Part shown: in pieces, positions 20,851 through 22,339 of the stretch
How the letters are laid out: each line of letters starts with the position of its first letter
How positions within the stretch are numbered: the first letter of the stretch is position 1
DNA from: Clostridia bacterium
Lineage (GTDB): Bacteria; Bacillota; Clostridia; Saccharofermentanales; UBA5734
Length of the DNA: 22,339 nt
Direction of reading: 5' to 3'
NCBI GenBank assembly: GCA_017997315.1
Contig: JAGOFF010000013.1
Coordinates: 1 to 22,339, forward strand
Notes under the pieces: model-generated
The model's database searches: none
Told to the model about the DNA's origin: nothing
Seen by the model: only the letters and a program-made list of their open reading frames with translations
Made by a program: the position numbers and the translations under genes

Positions 20851-22339
20851 TCAGTTGTAGACGCCGTCCACCGCTTTGGCCATGGCGTTCACCATGCCCT
20901 GGTAGGCGGGGCGCAGTCCGCTCGGGAGGACATTCCCGACGCTGTAGTCCGTGTCGTCCAGCACGTCGATGTCCACATACCCGCCGGTATACTTCCCGTC
21001 AACGAAGGCATACAGCGAGTACGGGTCGCGCGGGACAAAGGCGACATTGACCGGATCGCCTTCCCTCAGGGTATACCGGATGGTGACGATGGCGTCCGAC
21101 AGATCCGGTTTGGCGTCCATGTCGACTCCGGCCAGGGTGGCGCCGATGATCGCCTGATAGAAGGATTTGAAGTAATTCTTGTTGTTGCTGTTGACGATGT
21201 TCGCGTCTTTTCCGTCGATGCTGAACACGTTCGGTTCCGCTTTCGCATCCACCTCGATGTCCAGATCGACTTTGTCAAACTTCAGATCGATCCGGGTGAC
21301 CTTGGTGATGTCAGCCAGATAGACGAACCCGTTGACCCACTGCATGAAAGGGGCATCGACAAGGGTGAAGCTTTCCGTCGCGGTTACGAACACAGCGCCG
21401 GGGATCCGGCTCGATGTGCCGAACAGCAGGCCGGAACCCGCGCTGGCGCCCAACGTGATGGTATAGGTCTGGTTCTCGTCCGTCACCTCGAACACGTACG
21501 AAGGATCGTCGAGTCCGTATTGGGCGAGATCCGATTCGCTGACATCCATGGCGACGAAATCCGTCGCGACGGCCGCGATGATCTCCTCGATCACCGGCTG
21601 GATGCTGAGTGTGTCGGCCATCCAGACCAGCGGCTTGGTGAACTGCCACTGGAGCTCGACCAGCGCGCCGGAGTCATCATAGAAGGGTGTGCTCCTCGCC
21701 GTGATGTCCAGATCGTCCGATCCGCGCTTCAGACCGACCGTCTTGATGCTGTCGTACTCCGCACTGCACAAAGCGGTGCCGAGGTAGTCCATCGCTTCAG
21801 CCAGCAACGCATCTCCTACGCTGGTGGCGACCAGGTGCACCTTGTCCGCCCCCTCGGCCATTGCATAGTAGCTGCTGCCCGATCCGGCCGGATTCCCCAG
21901 GAGGATGACGACCGTATCGCCGTCCGTCTCCTTGACCGTCAATTTCGCGGAGGGTTTGTCGAGTCCGTACTTGGACAGGTCGGCCGGCGTCACGGACTCG
22001 GCGATGATCCGGGTCGACGAGATGGTCCGGAAACTGGTCGCAAGGTTTTCAACGCTCGTGGCGTCATAGGCGGGATTGGCCGGACTCTTTACGGTCCATT
22101 CCTGCGTTATTGCACCTGCGTCGTCCTTCTTCTCCGTCCGCTCCAGAACCAGTTTCCCCGATTCGTTCTCCAGCGTGCAGAGCGCCACATCCGTTTCGTT
22201 GGCATAGTACAGATAGTCCACCGAAGTCCGGGTGGTCGTCGCTGAAGTCGAGTCCTCCCCTCCAAGGGCGAGGACCAGGACCGGTCCAACGATCAGCACG
22301 CCCAGCAGGCAGGCGGGCAGGATGAGTTGTTTCGAGAAA
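20851..22339 (-). CDS. DUF4340-domain membrane protein (5' end cut by right edge)
   Basis: The frame is open to the right window edge, so the true start lies outside; 495 residues are visible. A hydrophobic segment near the visible N-terminus (KQLILPACLLGVLIVGPVLV) looks like a signal anchor, with the rest outside the membrane. The exterior part repeats a module: YGLDKPSAKLTVKE followed by VVILLGNPAGSGSSYYA, and later YGLDDPSYVFEVTDE followed by YTITLGASAGSGLLFG. This is the DUF4340 pattern in at least two copies. DUF4340 proteins are often encoded beside GldF/GldG-like ABC exporter genes; none is visible here because the sequence ends. The GTG at 22299 is an internal codon and would cut the membrane segment, so it is not the likely start. 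Confidence 0.85.
   Translation of the reverse strand, partial: FSKQLILPACLLGVLIVGPVLVLALGGEDSTSATTTRTSVDYLYYANETDVALCTLENESGKLVLERTEKKDDAGAITQEWTVKSPANPAYDATSVENLATSFRTISSTRIIAESVTPADLSKYGLDKPSAKLTVKETDGDTVVILLGNPAGSGSSYYAMAEGADKVHLVATSVGDALLAEAMDYLGTALCSAEYDSIKTVGLKRGSDDLDITARSTPFYDDSGALVELQWQFTKPLVWMADTLSIQPVIEEIIAAVATDFVAMDVSESDLAQYGLDDPSYVFEVTDENQTYTITLGASAGSGLLFGTSSRIPGAVFVTATESFTLVDAPFMQWVNGFVYLADITKVTRIDLKFDKVDLDIEVDAKAEPNVFSIDGKDANIVNSNNKNYFKSFYQAIIGATLAGVDMDAKPDLSDAIVTIRYTLREGDPVNVAFVPRDPYSLYAFVDGKYTGGYVDIDVLDDTDYSVGNVLPSGLRPAYQGMVNAMAKAVDGVYN

Overview
The window looks like chromosomal core DNA of a high-GC member of the Bacillota, most likely class Clostridia. The evidence is the rimP-nusA-ylxR-ylxQ-infB order, the small P-loop protein beside it, several strong sigma-A-type promoters (for example -10 TATAAT) with GGAGG ribosome binding sites, and DUF5711/DUF4340 membrane proteins. 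Genus and species cannot be read from the sequence. No tRNA, rRNA, IS element, integrase or CRISPR array was seen, and no stretch over 300 bases lacks a gene.

Layout. (1) 1-3454, minus strand: the translation/transcription operon rimP, nusA, ylxR, ylxQ, infB. infB runs off the left edge, and its visible part is the disordered IF-2 N-terminus, ending in a perfect 11-residue tandem repeat. The operon has a clear promoter, and its short leader carries a terminator-like hairpin. (2) 3524-4079, plus strand: a small P-loop NTPase gene, divergent from rimP, ending at a strong hairpin. (3) 4125-4970, minus strand: a gluconate-5-dehydrogenase-like SDR with its own promoter and a palindrome at the predicted start of transcription. 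(4) 4989-9724, minus strand: cimA-leuC-leuD-leuB, the pyruvate/citramalate route to 2-oxobutyrate and isoleucine, with LeuCDB also usable for leucine. (5) 9774-12326, plus strand: an ABC-F ATPase overlapping a GtrA-family membrane protein by four bases. (6) 12235-14845, minus strand: a membrane-bound CapD/PglF-type nucleotide-sugar dehydratase overlapping a small PglC-type phosphoglycosyl transferase, whose 3' end overlaps gtrA tail to tail. (7) 14861-22339, minus strand: a tightly packed run of a DUF4340 protein (cut by the right edge), a DUF5711 protein, oligoendopeptidase F, a BaiN/HI0933-type flavoprotein and a COG2509-type flavoprotein.

The clearest functional units are the rimP-infB operon, the cimA-leuCDB operon, and the dehydratase/phosphoglycosyl transferase pair, which would start a lipid-linked glycan. 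The window shows no single obviously new defence or mobile system. The items most worth a second look are the IF-2 repeat with synonymous-only variation, the rimP leader hairpin, the P-loop protein, the coupled flavoproteins and the DUF4340/DUF5711 pair.
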